The notes under the pieces were generated by a model that ran no database searches, was not told the origin of the DNA, and worked only from the letters and a program-made list of their open reading frames with translations. The position numbers and the translations under genes are program-made. From NCBI GenBank assembly GCA_016794585.1, contig JAEUJM010000002.1:1-64000 (forward strand): 64,000 nt of DNA, written 5' to 3'. The DNA is from Acidimicrobiales bacterium (GTDB lineage Bacteria > Actinomycetota > Acidimicrobiia > Acidimicrobiales > DATDAH01). Below are positions 53,195 through 61,203 of this stretch, piece by piece (positions within the stretch are counted from its first letter, which is position 1; each line of letters opens with the position of its first letter).

Positions 53195-53968
53195 TCAGAG
53201 GTGGTCGGCGACCCAGTGGTCGCTGGCGAGTCGGGCGGTGGTTAGGGCAGTGGCGTCGGCGCCCCAGCCGGCGAGGAGCGCCCGGGTGAGCTCGTGGCCG
53301 AGGGTCGCGCCGGTGGTGGGGACGCCGATGCCGAGGTCGTCGATCTGGAGGCCGCCGTTGAGGGCGGTGATCCACACGAAGGTGCGCAGGAGGTCGCCGT
53401 CGAGGACCCCGTCGACGGGGTCGGCGCCGGCATCGTGGGGGTCGAGGGCGCCGGCGGCCACGGCGTCGGCCAACAGCCGGCGGGGACGGTCGAGGACGCT
53501 CATGGCCGCGGGCACCACGGTGGCGGCGTCGTTGGCTTCTTGGACCTTGGGCGTGGCCAACAGCTGCTGCTGGAGGCGGAACTCCCGGGCGTGGGACTCG
53601 GGAGCGGCGAGGAACAGGTCGCTGAACACCCAGAGCCGGGCCAGGGCGGCCACGGTCGGGGGGAGGGGGTCGGGCCGGGCGCCGGCGTCGAGCTCCCACG
53701 CCTGGAGGGTCGACTCGGCCACGCCGCCGAGGGTGTGCAGGGCCCGTTGCTGCATCGCGGCGATGAGGGCGCTGCGCGACGGGAAGTAGGTGTAGAGCGA
53801 CGCCGGGGCGTAGTCGGCGGCATCGGCGAGGGCGGCCATGGTGACGCCCTCGACCCCGAGGCGCTCGCTCAGCTCGAGTGCGAGGTCGAGCAGGTCGTTG
53901 CGCTTGGCGGCCCGCTTGCGGGTGCGGCGGTCCGGCTCGACCGATATGTCGACGTTTTCCGAAGGCAC
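53195..53968 (-). CDS. TetR-family transcriptional repressor
   Basis: 257 residues. N-terminal HTH starting RTRKRAAKRNDLLDLALELSER, with the recognition region VTMAALADAADYAPASLYTYFPSR. The larger C-terminal part is the ligand pocket, with PESHAREFRLQQQLL a notable segment. The GTG at 53968 lies seven bases after TACGTT (minus strand), a leaderless promoter, and no other usable start exists before the HTH. A perfect 13-3-13 palindrome spans that -10 box and the GTG, so autorepression is very likely and would also control the downstream hydroxylase. The inducer may be a fatty acyl-CoA or isoprenoid metabolite given the neighbours. Confidence 0.91.
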   Translation of the reverse strand: MPSENVDISVEPDRRTRKRAAKRNDLLDLALELSERLGVEGVTMAALADAADYAPASLYTYFPSRSALIAAMQQRALHTLGGVAESTLQAWELDAGARPDPLPPTVAALARLWVFSDLFLAAPESHAREFRLQQQLLATPKVQEANDAATVVPAAMSVLDRPRRLLADAVAAGALDPHDAGADPVDGVLDGDLLRTFVWITALNGGLQIDDLGIGVPTTGATLGHELTRALLAGWGADATALTTARLASDHWVADHL

Positions 53969-53980
53969 TTCGGAAAACGT
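53952..53980. promoter_or_regulatory. Perfect 13-3-13 palindrome: TetR operator over -10 box and start codon
   Basis: ACGTTTTCCGAAG (53952-53964), spacer GCA, CTTCGGAAAACGT (53968-53980). The arms are exact reverse complements. The minus-strand -10 box TACGTT (53976-53981) and GTG start (53968-53966) lie inside or at its edges. Binding would block RNA polymerase directly. Confidence 0.85.
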
Positions 53981-54017
53981 AGACCATTCGTGCGAAGCCG
54001 TCAATGGCCTGCCCTGC

Positions 54018-55388
54018 TCAGCCCGGCACCTCGAAGGTGATGGTGGCCGAGTCGGTGCCGGGGGTGAGGACCCCGGTGTCGCCGGCCACGAACTCACCGT
54101 TCACCGACACCTGGAGGTCGTAGTTGGCGCCGTCCTCGTCGCAGGCGTTGAAGTTCCGGACGAACAGCTGGTAGGTGCCCGGCTGCGCCTGCCCGGGTCC
54201 CCAGAACGCCTCCTCGCCGTGGGCGCCCGCGTCCTCGCAGTCGGGGACGTCGTCGCCGCCGACGAGGGTGCCTCCGGTCGAGGTGGTGGGGGTCGAGAAG
54301 GAGAGCTCCTCGCCGCTCGGTTCGATGACGTGGAGGTCGAGGTCGTCGTTGCCACCCCACGTGAGGATGATGTCGACGTCGTTGTCACTGCTGAAGTCAT
54401 CGGGGGGGAGGGTGTCCGGCGGGAGCGTGTTCGGCGGGTTCGTCGTGTCCGTGTCGGTATCGGTGTCGGTGCCGTCACCGGGCTGGTCGTCGTCGCCGTC
54501 GGTCCCCGGCGGGCGGGTGAACGGGTCGCCCGTGTCGAGGTCGGTGATCACGAAGATGTCGATGGTCACGTCGATCTGGATGACGGTCAGGCTGGCCGGG
54601 TTGAAGCCGGTCCACTGCGGGCCCCGGAAGCGGGGGCTGCCCGAGACCGCGGTCGGCGGGGTGAGGGGGTTGCCGCACGCGCAGCGCGCCCGGGGGATGC
54701 CCTGGCGGTCCACCAGCACGGCGGTGCCGGCCTGGAGGACGGTCTGGATGGTGGTTGCCCGCCCGTCCCGGAAGCCGTGGTTGGTCACCCGGGTGTCGGT
54801 GCGGAGCTGCATCGAGGTGAGGTCGAGGATGTAGTCCTCGAGGTCGGCGAAGGCGATGCCCTGCACGCCGGCCCACGCCTGCCCCTTGTCGGGATTGGCG
54901 GTCAGGAACTCGATCATCTGGCGTCGGTCGCACTGGGCCTGGTTCTGGGTGCCGCCGTAGAGGCCGGGCTCCGAGCCGGAGGCGCTGCGCACCTCGACCG
55001 GCCCGCCTGATGACGTGCCGGACGTGCCCTCGGCCGCCACGCTGAGGTTGTCGGGGTTCGAGACGCTGTCGGTGAAGGGGTCGTCACCGACGTCGGAGGC
55101 GGGAGCCAGGAAGATCTCGCCGGCCTCGGCGTCGTCGGACGTGAGGACCAGGACCCCGACCGTCGCCGCCACGAGCAGCACGACCACGCCGACGGCGATG
55201 GCGACGATGATGCCGGTGTTCGAACGCTTGGGTGGTGGCCCCGGCGGGTAACCGCCGTAGCCGTACCCGTAGCCGCCGGGTGGGGGTGTCGCGGGCGGAG
55301 GCCCCGCCGGCGGCGGGTAGGACGGTGGCCCCGCAGGGGGCGGCCCAGGCGGGGGACCACCGGATACCGGAGGTACGGAAGTGGTCAT
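54018..55388 (-). CDS. Proline-rich membrane-anchored protein with DUF6777-like and beta-sandwich domains
   Basis: 456 residues. The first 55 residues are a Pro/Gly/Tyr-rich cytoplasmic tail. One membrane helix follows (IIVAIAVGVVVLLVAATVGVLVL, shown as two halves IIVAIAVGVVVL and LVAATVGVLVL). Outside, residues 130-250 match the DUF6777 pattern (QCDRRQMIEFLTANPDKG, CACGNPLTPP). After a Thr/Asp repeat linker (TDTDTDTDT), the C-terminal 120 residues form a beta-sandwich (VDIILTWGGNDDLDLHVIEPSG) resembling DUF2135-like domains. Surface role unknown. It has a single membrane span, so a scaffold or sensor is possible. It is the last gene of a minus-strand series with the ABC system upstream. Confidence 0.78.
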   Translation of the reverse strand: MTTSVPPVSGGPPPGPPPAGPPSYPPPAGPPPATPPPGGYGYGYGGYPPGPPPKRSNTGIIVAIAVGVVVLLVAATVGVLVLTSDDAEAGEIFLAPASDVGDDPFTDSVSNPDNLSVAAEGTSGTSSGGPVEVRSASGSEPGLYGGTQNQAQCDRRQMIEFLTANPDKGQAWAGVQGIAFADLEDYILDLTSMQLRTDTRVTNHGFRDGRATTIQTVLQAGTAVLVDRQGIPRARCACGNPLTPPTAVSGSPRFRGPQWTGFNPASLTVIQIDVTIDIFVITDLDTGDPFTRPPGTDGDDDQPGDGTDTDTDTDTTNPPNTLPPDTLPPDDFSSDNDVDIILTWGGNDDLDLHVIEPSGEELSFSTPTTSTGGTLVGGDDVPDCEDAGAHGEEAFWGPGQAQPGTYQLFVRNFNACDEDGANYDLQVSVNGEFVAGDTGVLTPGTDSATITFEVPG

Positions 55389-55431
55389 GTCTGCAGTGAA
55401 CGCCCTGGTGCGCGTGCGCCCAAGGGCCGAA

Positions 55432-55461
55432 CGTCACCTCGCCCCGGTGACGCCGGTCACC
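55432..55461. promoter_or_regulatory. Three GGTGAC/GTCACC half-sites upstream of 55388
   Basis: CGTCACC (55432-55438) and GGTGACG (55446-55452) form an inverted repeat with a 7-base gap; GTCACC recurs at 55456-55461. They lie between the ABC permease stop and the membrane-protein start, and could be a terminator hairpin or an operator. Not decided. Confidence 0.35.
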
Positions 55462-55477
55462 CGGCCACGGTGCCCGT

Positions 55478-57952
55478 TCACTCGACCACGCGCAGCGTCG
55501 AGGGGATGTCCATGCGCCGAAGGCGGCGCACGGTGAGCAGCGGCGCCACCGCCACGGCGAGCACGCCGAGGACGAGCGCGGTGGCCACGGTGGTGGTCGA
55601 GAGGTAGGTCACCACGCCGATGTCGGGCAGGGTCTCGGGGACGATCGATGCCATCAGCCAGGCGAGCAGGAGCCGGCCGGCCACCACCCCGGTGACGGTG
55701 CCCAGCACGCCGATGACCACGCTCTCCGTCACCGCCACCCGCACCACGCGGTGCACCGGTAGGCCGAAGGCGAACAGCGTGGCGTTCTCCCGAGCCCGTT
55801 CGTCCATGTTGATCGAGGTGGCGTTGAAGGCGATGAGCAGGGCCATGAGCAGCACCGCACCCTCGATGACGCGGAAGATGCCGAGCACCTCGTCGATCTG
55901 GTCGCGCACCCCCTGGGCCAGGTCGGTGACGGGCTGCACCGAGGCCACCCCTTCCTGGCCGAAGAGGGACCGTTGGACGTCCTCGACGGTCACCCCGTCG
56001 GCGGGGGCGACCCGCAGCGTGTTCACCACGCCCTCCAGGTCGAACAGCGAGGCCCACTCGTCGTCGAGGTACACCACGAAGCGGTAGGGGTTCGGCTGCA
56101 GCGCGATCACGGGGAGGTCGGTCGTCACCCAGCGGTAGCCCACGCCCTCGCGATAGGGATGGCGAAGAGCGACCTGGTCGCCGACGCCGATGCCGAGGTC
56201 GCCCGCCGCCTTCTCGGTGAGCACGAGGCCGGGCTCGTCGCTGTCGAGGTCGCCGGCGGTGGCGGTGGGGACCCACAGGTCGCTCTGGAGGTCCGTGAGG
56301 TACAGCGCGACGTCGATCTCGTCATCCCCGGGCGCCAGCGTGCCGCCGAGGGTGAGCCCTGGCTCGGCCGCACGAAGCATCGGGTCCTCGGTGATAGCCG
56401 TCACCTCGGGCGAGTCGGCCAGGGCGAACCCTTCCAGGTCCACGGTCAGGCGGTCCGGGGTGTCGCCCACGATCTCGGCGTCGCCGGCGTCGATGGTGGC
56501 GACGAACGAGTCGATCATGCCGATCACCCCGACGAGCGTGGTGATCGCCGCCGCGATGCCGAGCGCGGTCAGGACGGTGCGGCGAGGCTCGCGGAGCACG
56601 TTGCGGAACGGCATCTGGGCCACACTCGAACCGGGGAGCGGGAGACGGCTGACCAGGGGAGCGAGGCCGCCGCCCGCGGCCCGGTGGGTGGTGCTGACGG
56701 CCTCGACCGGGGTCACCCGCACCGCTCGCCACACGGGGATGGCCGTGGCGACCAGGGGGAGGAGCAGCCCGAGGGCGGCGCCCCGCAGAAAGATCCCGGG
56801 ATGGAAGGCGAAGCGCCATTCGGGCAGGGGGAAGAAGCCCGAGAGCAGGTCGGCCATCAACTGGTCGATGAGCAGGCCGACACCGATGCCGAAGGCGACG
56901 CCCAGCAGCGCCACCTGCGCGCCCACGAGCAGGGGACGGACCGCGATCGTCGACGGCGGCACGCCCAGCGCCATGCCGATGCCGATCTCGCGACGCTGGG
57001 CCTCCACGATGCGCACCGTGAGGTTGAACGCCGCGAACGTCGCGCCGGCCAGGATCAGGAAGGCGAAGATGTCGTAGAAGCGCTGGTCGCCCTCGACGTC
57101 GTCGTAGAGCAGGCGAAGGACGAGGTCGTCCTCCTGGCGGGTGATGGTGGTGCCGAGCTCGCCCAGGTCGGCGGCGAGGGCGTCCTCGAGCTCGCGTTGG
57201 ATGCGGTCCCGGTCGGCGCCGGGGCGGACCGTGATGGCCAGGCCGTTGGCCTGGTCGGCGTGGTCCGTCAGCCGCTGCACCGTGGCCAGCGGCGCGTAGA
57301 GCACCGCGAAGTCGGCGAACACGCTGCCCCGGTTGTCCACGGGGAAGAAGTTCTCGGGGGATAGCCCGGTGCCCACGTAGCGAAGCTCGCGTCCGCCGCT
57401 CAGGCGCAGCGTGCCGGTCGGGGGGAGGTCGTGGTTGGCGGCGAGGTGCTCGTCGACCACCACGACGTCGCGCCCGGCGTCGTCGGGACGGAGCCCGCGG
57501 CCGCCCACCGTGGCGATGCCGCTGACGTCCGGGCCGCCATCGGTGACGTCCACGCCGACGAGGCGACCGGGGACGAGGACGAGCTCGTCGGGGGTGGACG
57601 CGTCGACCTGGATGGGCTCCTGGAGGCGGGGCTCGACCTCCTCGAGGTCCGCGGCGCTCGGGATGGAGCGGGCCAGGTCGACCAGTTCGTCGGCGCCGGC
57701 GTAGCTGCCGGTGGTCAGCTCGAGGCGCAGGTCGTACATGTTCAGCGCCGCGTAGCTGGCGTCGTAGGACGCCAGCCGCCAGGCCGAGACGCTGGTGAGG
57801 CCCGAGTAGGTGCCCGAGCCGATGGCGATGATGAGGGCGATGGCCGCCACCTGGAGCCACCGGGCGCGGAGGTCGCGCCACGACCAGCGGAGCCAGAGCA
57901 GGGCCCGGGCGCCTCGCCCGGTCGCGGCCGCCGAGGGTGCGGTGGAGGTCAC
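55478..57952 (-). CDS. FtsX/MacB-type ABC transporter permease
   Basis: 824 residues, two-repeat FtsX organisation. A membrane helix near residues 35-55 is followed by a large extracytoplasmic domain (about residues 60-290). Then come three membrane helices (FAFLILAGATFAAFNLTV, LLVGAQVALLGVAFGIGVGLL, LLLPLVATAIPVW), and the second half repeats this pattern, ending with helices after residue 690. Such proteins act with a LolD-like ATPase to move or extract lipoproteins, lipids or peptides at the membrane surface. The GTG overlaps the ATPase TGA (GTGA at 57949-57952), so the two are made together. Confidence 0.88.
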   Translation of the reverse strand: MTSTAPSAAATGRGARALLWLRWSWRDLRARWLQVAAIALIIAIGSGTYSGLTSVSAWRLASYDASYAALNMYDLRLELTTGSYAGADELVDLARSIPSAADLEEVEPRLQEPIQVDASTPDELVLVPGRLVGVDVTDGGPDVSGIATVGGRGLRPDDAGRDVVVVDEHLAANHDLPPTGTLRLSGGRELRYVGTGLSPENFFPVDNRGSVFADFAVLYAPLATVQRLTDHADQANGLAITVRPGADRDRIQRELEDALAADLGELGTTITRQEDDLVLRLLYDDVEGDQRFYDIFAFLILAGATFAAFNLTVRIVEAQRREIGIGMALGVPPSTIAVRPLLVGAQVALLGVAFGIGVGLLIDQLMADLLSGFFPLPEWRFAFHPGIFLRGAALGLLLPLVATAIPVWRAVRVTPVEAVSTTHRAAGGGLAPLVSRLPLPGSSVAQMPFRNVLREPRRTVLTALGIAAAITTLVGVIGMIDSFVATIDAGDAEIVGDTPDRLTVDLEGFALADSPEVTAITEDPMLRAAEPGLTLGGTLAPGDDEIDVALYLTDLQSDLWVPTATAGDLDSDEPGLVLTEKAAGDLGIGVGDQVALRHPYREGVGYRWVTTDLPVIALQPNPYRFVVYLDDEWASLFDLEGVVNTLRVAPADGVTVEDVQRSLFGQEGVASVQPVTDLAQGVRDQIDEVLGIFRVIEGAVLLMALLIAFNATSINMDERARENATLFAFGLPVHRVVRVAVTESVVIGVLGTVTGVVAGRLLLAWLMASIVPETLPDIGVVTYLSTTTVATALVLGVLAVAVAPLLTVRRLRRMDIPSTLRVVE

Positions 57953-58659
57953 CAGTGAAGGCTGGCGATCTCGGCCGTGCCCCCTGGTGGTGGGCCGTCA
58001 CCCACGATCGTGCCGCTCGAGAGCTCGACCACCCGGTCGGCCACCCGGCTGATCTCGCGGTTGTGGGTGACGATCACCACGGTGACGCCGGCGTGTGACT
58101 GCTCGTGCAGCAGTTCGAGGATGGCGATGCCGGTGTGGAAGTCGAGCTCGCCGGTGGGCTCGTCGGCGAGCAGGACGGGGTTGCCGGTGGCGAGGGCACG
58201 GGCGATGGCCACCCGCTGCTGCTCACCGCCGGAGAGCTGATGGGAGAAGTGGTCCACCCGGCTGCCGAGGCCCACCCGGTCGAGCACCTCGACCGCGCTC
58301 GGCCCCGCCCGGTCGTCCCGGGCCACGTCGATGGCGAACTGGACGTTCTCCCGGGCGGTGAGGGCCGGGAACAGGTTGAACGATTGGAACACGAAGCTGA
58401 CGGTCTCCCGCCGGAACCGGAACAGGTCCTTGCGGCTGGCGCCGTCGAGGGTGTGCCCCGCGACGCACACCGAACCCTCGCTCGGGGTGTCGAGCGCCCC
58501 GATCAGGTTCAACAACGTGGTCTTGCCGCACCCCGACGGGCCGAGCACCACGAGGAACTCGCCCTCCTCGACGGTCAGGTCGACGTCGTGCAGTGCGGTC
58601 ACCCGGCTGTCGCCCACGTCGTAGTGGCGGGCGACGCCGGCGAGCTCGATCACGGGCAT
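57949..58659 (-). CDS. LolD/MacB-type ABC transporter ATPase
   Basis: 236 residues, the normal size. Walker A GPSGCGKTT, Q-loop VFQSFNLFP, signature LSGGEQQR, Walker B VLLADEPTGELD and switch VTHNR. The DEPTGELD and FRRETVSFVFQ segments are typical of the LolD/MacB/FtsE class. The ATG has GAGGAG five bases upstream. With the permease downstream it forms one export or extraction complex. It is divergent from the hydrogenase operon, with 102 bases between the two starts, so the hydrogenase palindrome lies in the shared control region. Confidence 0.93.
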   Translation of the reverse strand: MPVIELAGVARHYDVGDSRVTALHDVDLTVEEGEFLVVLGPSGCGKTTLLNLIGALDTPSEGSVCVAGHTLDGASRKDLFRFRRETVSFVFQSFNLFPALTARENVQFAIDVARDDRAGPSAVEVLDRVGLGSRVDHFSHQLSGGEQQRVAIARALATGNPVLLADEPTGELDFHTGIAILELLHEQSHAGVTVVIVTHNREISRVADRVVELSSGTIVGDGPPPGGTAEIASLHW

Positions 58660-58749
58660 GGGGCTCCTCGGGGTCCCGGCCATCGTCGTCGAACCGTCCC
58701 GTCGTCGCCAGGGACCTTCGGCTCTCCCCAAGCGCCCGAGGATCGGGGA

Positions 58750-58764
58750 CACTGGCCACCAGTG
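58750..58764. promoter_or_regulatory. Palindrome CACTGG-CCA-CCAGTG over the hydrogenase operon start
   Basis: CACTGG (58750-58755), CCA, CCAGTG (58759-58764). It covers the predicted GTG start at 58762 and a GACACT sequence (58748-58753) at the place of the leaderless -10 box. The arrangement is similar to the TetR operator, so it may be an operator for a redox or oxygen regulator. Confidence 0.45.
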
Positions 58765-59895
58765 GACGACGCGCTGGTGACCGAAGAGGCCTTCGATGCG
58801 TTGCTCGGCGCGCTCGCCGCCGAGGGGCGCACCGTGATCGGGCCGCAGGTCCGAGACGGGGCCATCGTGCTCGACGAGCTGTCCGGGGTGGCCGACCTGC
58901 CCATCGGCTGGGCCGACGACCAGGGCCCGGGGCGCTACCGGTTGCGCCGCCGAGACGACGACGCCCACTTCGGCTTCACCACGCCGTCCACCTCGTGGCG
59001 GCCCTTCCTGCACCCGGCGCACGAGACGGTGTTCCGGGCCCGCCTCGACGGCGGTGGGTTCGAGGTCGAACCCCCGCCGGCGCCGCCGCCGCTCGCCTTC
59101 GTCGGTGTGCGGGCGTGCGACCTCCGGGGCATCGAGGTGCAGGACCGCGTGCTGCGCGATGGCGCCTTCCCCGACGCCGGCTACGCGGCCCGGCGCGCCG
59201 ACGTGTTCGTCATCGCCGCCGACTGCAGCGAGTCCGGTCCCACCTGCTTCTGCGCATCCATGGGCTCGGGGCCCGCCGCCGAGGCGGGATTCGACCTCGC
59301 CGTCGCCGAGCGCCTCGACGGCGACCGGCCGCGGTTCTTCGTGCGCGTCGGCACCGAGCGAGGAGCGGCGCTGCTCGCCCGGGTGGAGCACCAGCCGGCG
59401 GACGACGCCGACCGCGCCGACGCAGCGGCCGCGGCCGAGCGGGCCGCCGCCGGACAGGTCCGCTCCGTCCCCGCCACAAGCGTCGCCGGTCTGCTGGCCC
59501 GCAACCTCGAGCACCCGCGGTGGGACGAGGTCGCCGAGCGCTGCCTCGCCTGCACCAACTGCACCATGGTCTGCCCCACGTGCTTCTGCACGAACGTCGA
59601 GGACAGCGTCGACCTCGGCGCAACGGTCGCCGAGCGCACCCAGCGGTGGGATTCCTGCTTCACCCTCGACTTCACCTATCTCGCCGGCGCCCCGGTGCGC
59701 GGCAGCGTCCGCTCCCGGTACCGCCAGTGGCTCACCCACAAGCTCTCGACGTGGGTCGACCAGTTCGACGAGCTGGGCTGCGTCGGTTGCGGTCGCTGCG
59801 TCACGTGGTGCCCCGTGGGCATCGACCTCACGGAGGAGGTCGCCGCCATCGCCGCCGCCGACGGCGCGCTGCGCCCCGAAGGGAGCACGCCGTGA
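58762..59895 (+). CDS. hydB: Group 3b hydrogenase beta subunit (4Fe-4S protein, HydB-like)
   Basis: 377 residues. The N-terminal 260 residues are the HydB/coenzyme-F420-hydrogenase-like domain with the cysteine segments ADCSESGPTCFCASMG. The C-terminal part has two 4Fe-4S motifs, CLACTNCTMVCPTCFC and CVGCGRCVTWCP. Together these pass electrons between the hydrogenase core and the flavin subunit. Group 3b enzymes are bidirectional NADP-linked hydrogenases. The start is GTG 58762; GTG 58777 is an alternative. It opens a six-gene operon in which each junction overlaps. No membrane segment, so the complex is cytoplasmic. Confidence 0.91.
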   Translation: MDDALVTEEAFDALLGALAAEGRTVIGPQVRDGAIVLDELSGVADLPIGWADDQGPGRYRLRRRDDDAHFGFTTPSTSWRPFLHPAHETVFRARLDGGGFEVEPPPAPPPLAFVGVRACDLRGIEVQDRVLRDGAFPDAGYAARRADVFVIAADCSESGPTCFCASMGSGPAAEAGFDLAVAERLDGDRPRFFVRVGTERGAALLARVEHQPADDADRADAAAAAERAAAGQVRSVPATSVAGLLARNLEHPRWDEVAERCLACTNCTMVCPTCFCTNVEDSVDLGATVAERTQRWDSCFTLDFTYLAGAPVRGSVRSRYRQWLTHKLSTWVDQFDELGCVGCGRCVTWCPVGIDLTEEVAAIAAADGALRPEGSTP

Positions 59896-60350
59896 AGCCC
59901 ATCGCCGACCTGCTCGCCGAGCACCCGTTCTTCGAGGGCGTGGGCGCGGAAGAGCTCACGGCCCTCGCCGGCATCGGCACCGACGTCCGCTTCGCCCCGG
60001 GTGAGGTGATCTTCCGCGAAGGAGACGCGGCGGACCGGTTCTTCGTCCTGCGCTCCGGCCGCGTCGGCCTGGAGATCCACGCCGTCGGACGCCCGCCCCA
60101 CCTCCTCACCACGCTCTCGTCGGGCGACGTGCTCGGCGCCTCGTGGCTCTTCCCGCCCCACCAGTGGCAGTTCGAGGCCATCGCCCTCGACGAGACCTCG
60201 GCCGTCGCCCTCGACGCCGCCGAACTGCGCCGGCACCTCGATGCCGACCCGGCCCTCGGCTACCTGCTCGTCCAGCGCTTCGCCGGGCTGCTGGTCAAGC
60301 GCCTGCAAGCGGCCCGCTTCCGCCTCCTGGACGTGTACGGCGATGTCTGA
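59892..60350 (+). CDS. CNB-like subunit in the hydrogenase operon, degenerate phosphate cassette
   Basis: 152 residues, one cyclic-nucleotide-binding fold without a DNA-binding domain. The strand pair FFVLRSGRVGLEIH and the RFAPGEVIFREGDAADRF loop fit the family. The phosphate cassette is replaced by LGASWLFPPHQWQFEA, which lacks the Glu and Arg of true cAMP binders, so it probably binds a different ligand or protein. The sequence is rich in Trp, Phe and Pro there. It is coupled to the beta subunit by GTGA and overlaps the flavin subunit gene by eight bases, so it is made with the hydrogenase. Likely a redox or regulatory subunit. Confidence 0.85.
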   Translation: MKPIADLLAEHPFFEGVGAEELTALAGIGTDVRFAPGEVIFREGDAADRFFVLRSGRVGLEIHAVGRPPHLLTTLSSGDVLGASWLFPPHQWQFEAIALDETSAVALDAAELRRHLDADPALGYLLVQRFAGLLVKRLQAARFRLLDVYGDV

Positions 60351-61203
60351 GCCCCGCCCCACCTCGACGGCGTCGGCCATGCCCGTGGCCGACCCCATGG
60401 TCCCCACGCCCTACGAGGTCGTGGGCCGACGCCAGGAAGGGGTGGACACCGTCACCCTGACCCTCGCCCCGACGGGGTCGGCCCTGCCGACGGCCCGGCC
60501 CGGCCAGTTCTTCATGCTCTGGGCGCCGGGGGTCGGCGAGGTGCCGATCTCCCTCGGCGGGACGGGGAGCGACGGCACCATCGAGGAGACCATCCGGGTG
60601 GTCGGGGCCGTGAGCCGGGCGCTCGTGGGCACCGCCGTCGGCGGCACCATCGGGGTGCGGGGGCCGTTCGGGACGGCCTGGGACCTCGAGGCCGCCAGCG
60701 GCCGGCACGTGCTGTTCGTGGCCGGTGGCGTCGGCCTCGTCCCGCTGCGGCCCTCCATCGCGGAGGCGGTCGCCCGGGCCGATGAATTCCTCGGCATCGG
60801 CGTCGTCGTCGGGGCGCGCACGCCGGCCGACCTGCTCTTCGGCGATCTGCTCGCCGACTGGGGTCGCTCCGGCGTCCAGGTGGTGACCACCGTCGACCGG
60901 GGCGACCGGGCGTGGCACGGCCACATCGGCGTGGTGACCGAGGTGCTCGACCTGGTCGATCTCGACCCTGCCGCGACCACCGCCCTCGTGTGCGGGCCGG
61001 AGGTGATGATGCGCTTCACGGCGCAGGCGCTCGAAGGTCTCGGCGTCGAGCTCTCGGACGTCCAGCTCTCGCTCGAACGCAACATGAAGTGCGCGGTGGG
61101 CCACTGCGGCCACTGCCAGCTCGGAGGTGGTTTCGTGTGCCTCGACGGTCCCGTCGTCAGCGCCGACCGGGCGGCGCCCCTGCTCCGGGTGCGAGAGCGA
61201 TGA
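60343..61203 (+). CDS. hydG: Group 3b hydrogenase gamma subunit (FAD/NAD(P)-binding, HydG-like)
   Basis: 286 residues. A ferredoxin-NADP-reductase fold: the FAD domain contains [20 protein letters not shown] and the nucleotide-binding domain begins [17 protein letters not shown]. The C-terminal [17 protein letters not shown] (four cysteines) binds an iron-sulfur cluster typical of dihydroorotate dehydrogenase electron-transfer/hydrogenase gamma subunits. It exchanges electrons between NAD(P)H and the iron-sulfur subunit. The ATG lies eight bases inside the CNB gene and the TGA overlaps the delta-subunit ATG (ATGA), which fixes both starts. The first 20 residues are a low-complexity leader. 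Confidence 0.92.
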   Translation: MSEPRPTSTASAMPVADPMVPTPYEVVGRRQEGVDTVTLTLAPTGSALPTARPGQFFMLWAPGVGEVPISLGGTGSDGTIEETIRVVGAVSRALVGTAVGGTIGVRGPFGTAWDLEAASGRHVLFVAGGVGLVPLRPSIAEAVARADEFLGIGVVVGARTPADLLFGDLLADWGRSGVQVVTTVDRGDRAWHGHIGVVTEVLDLVDLDPAATTALVCGPEVMMRFTAQALEGLGVELSDVQLSLERNMKCAVGHCGHCQLGGGFVCLDGPVVSADRAAPLLRVRER

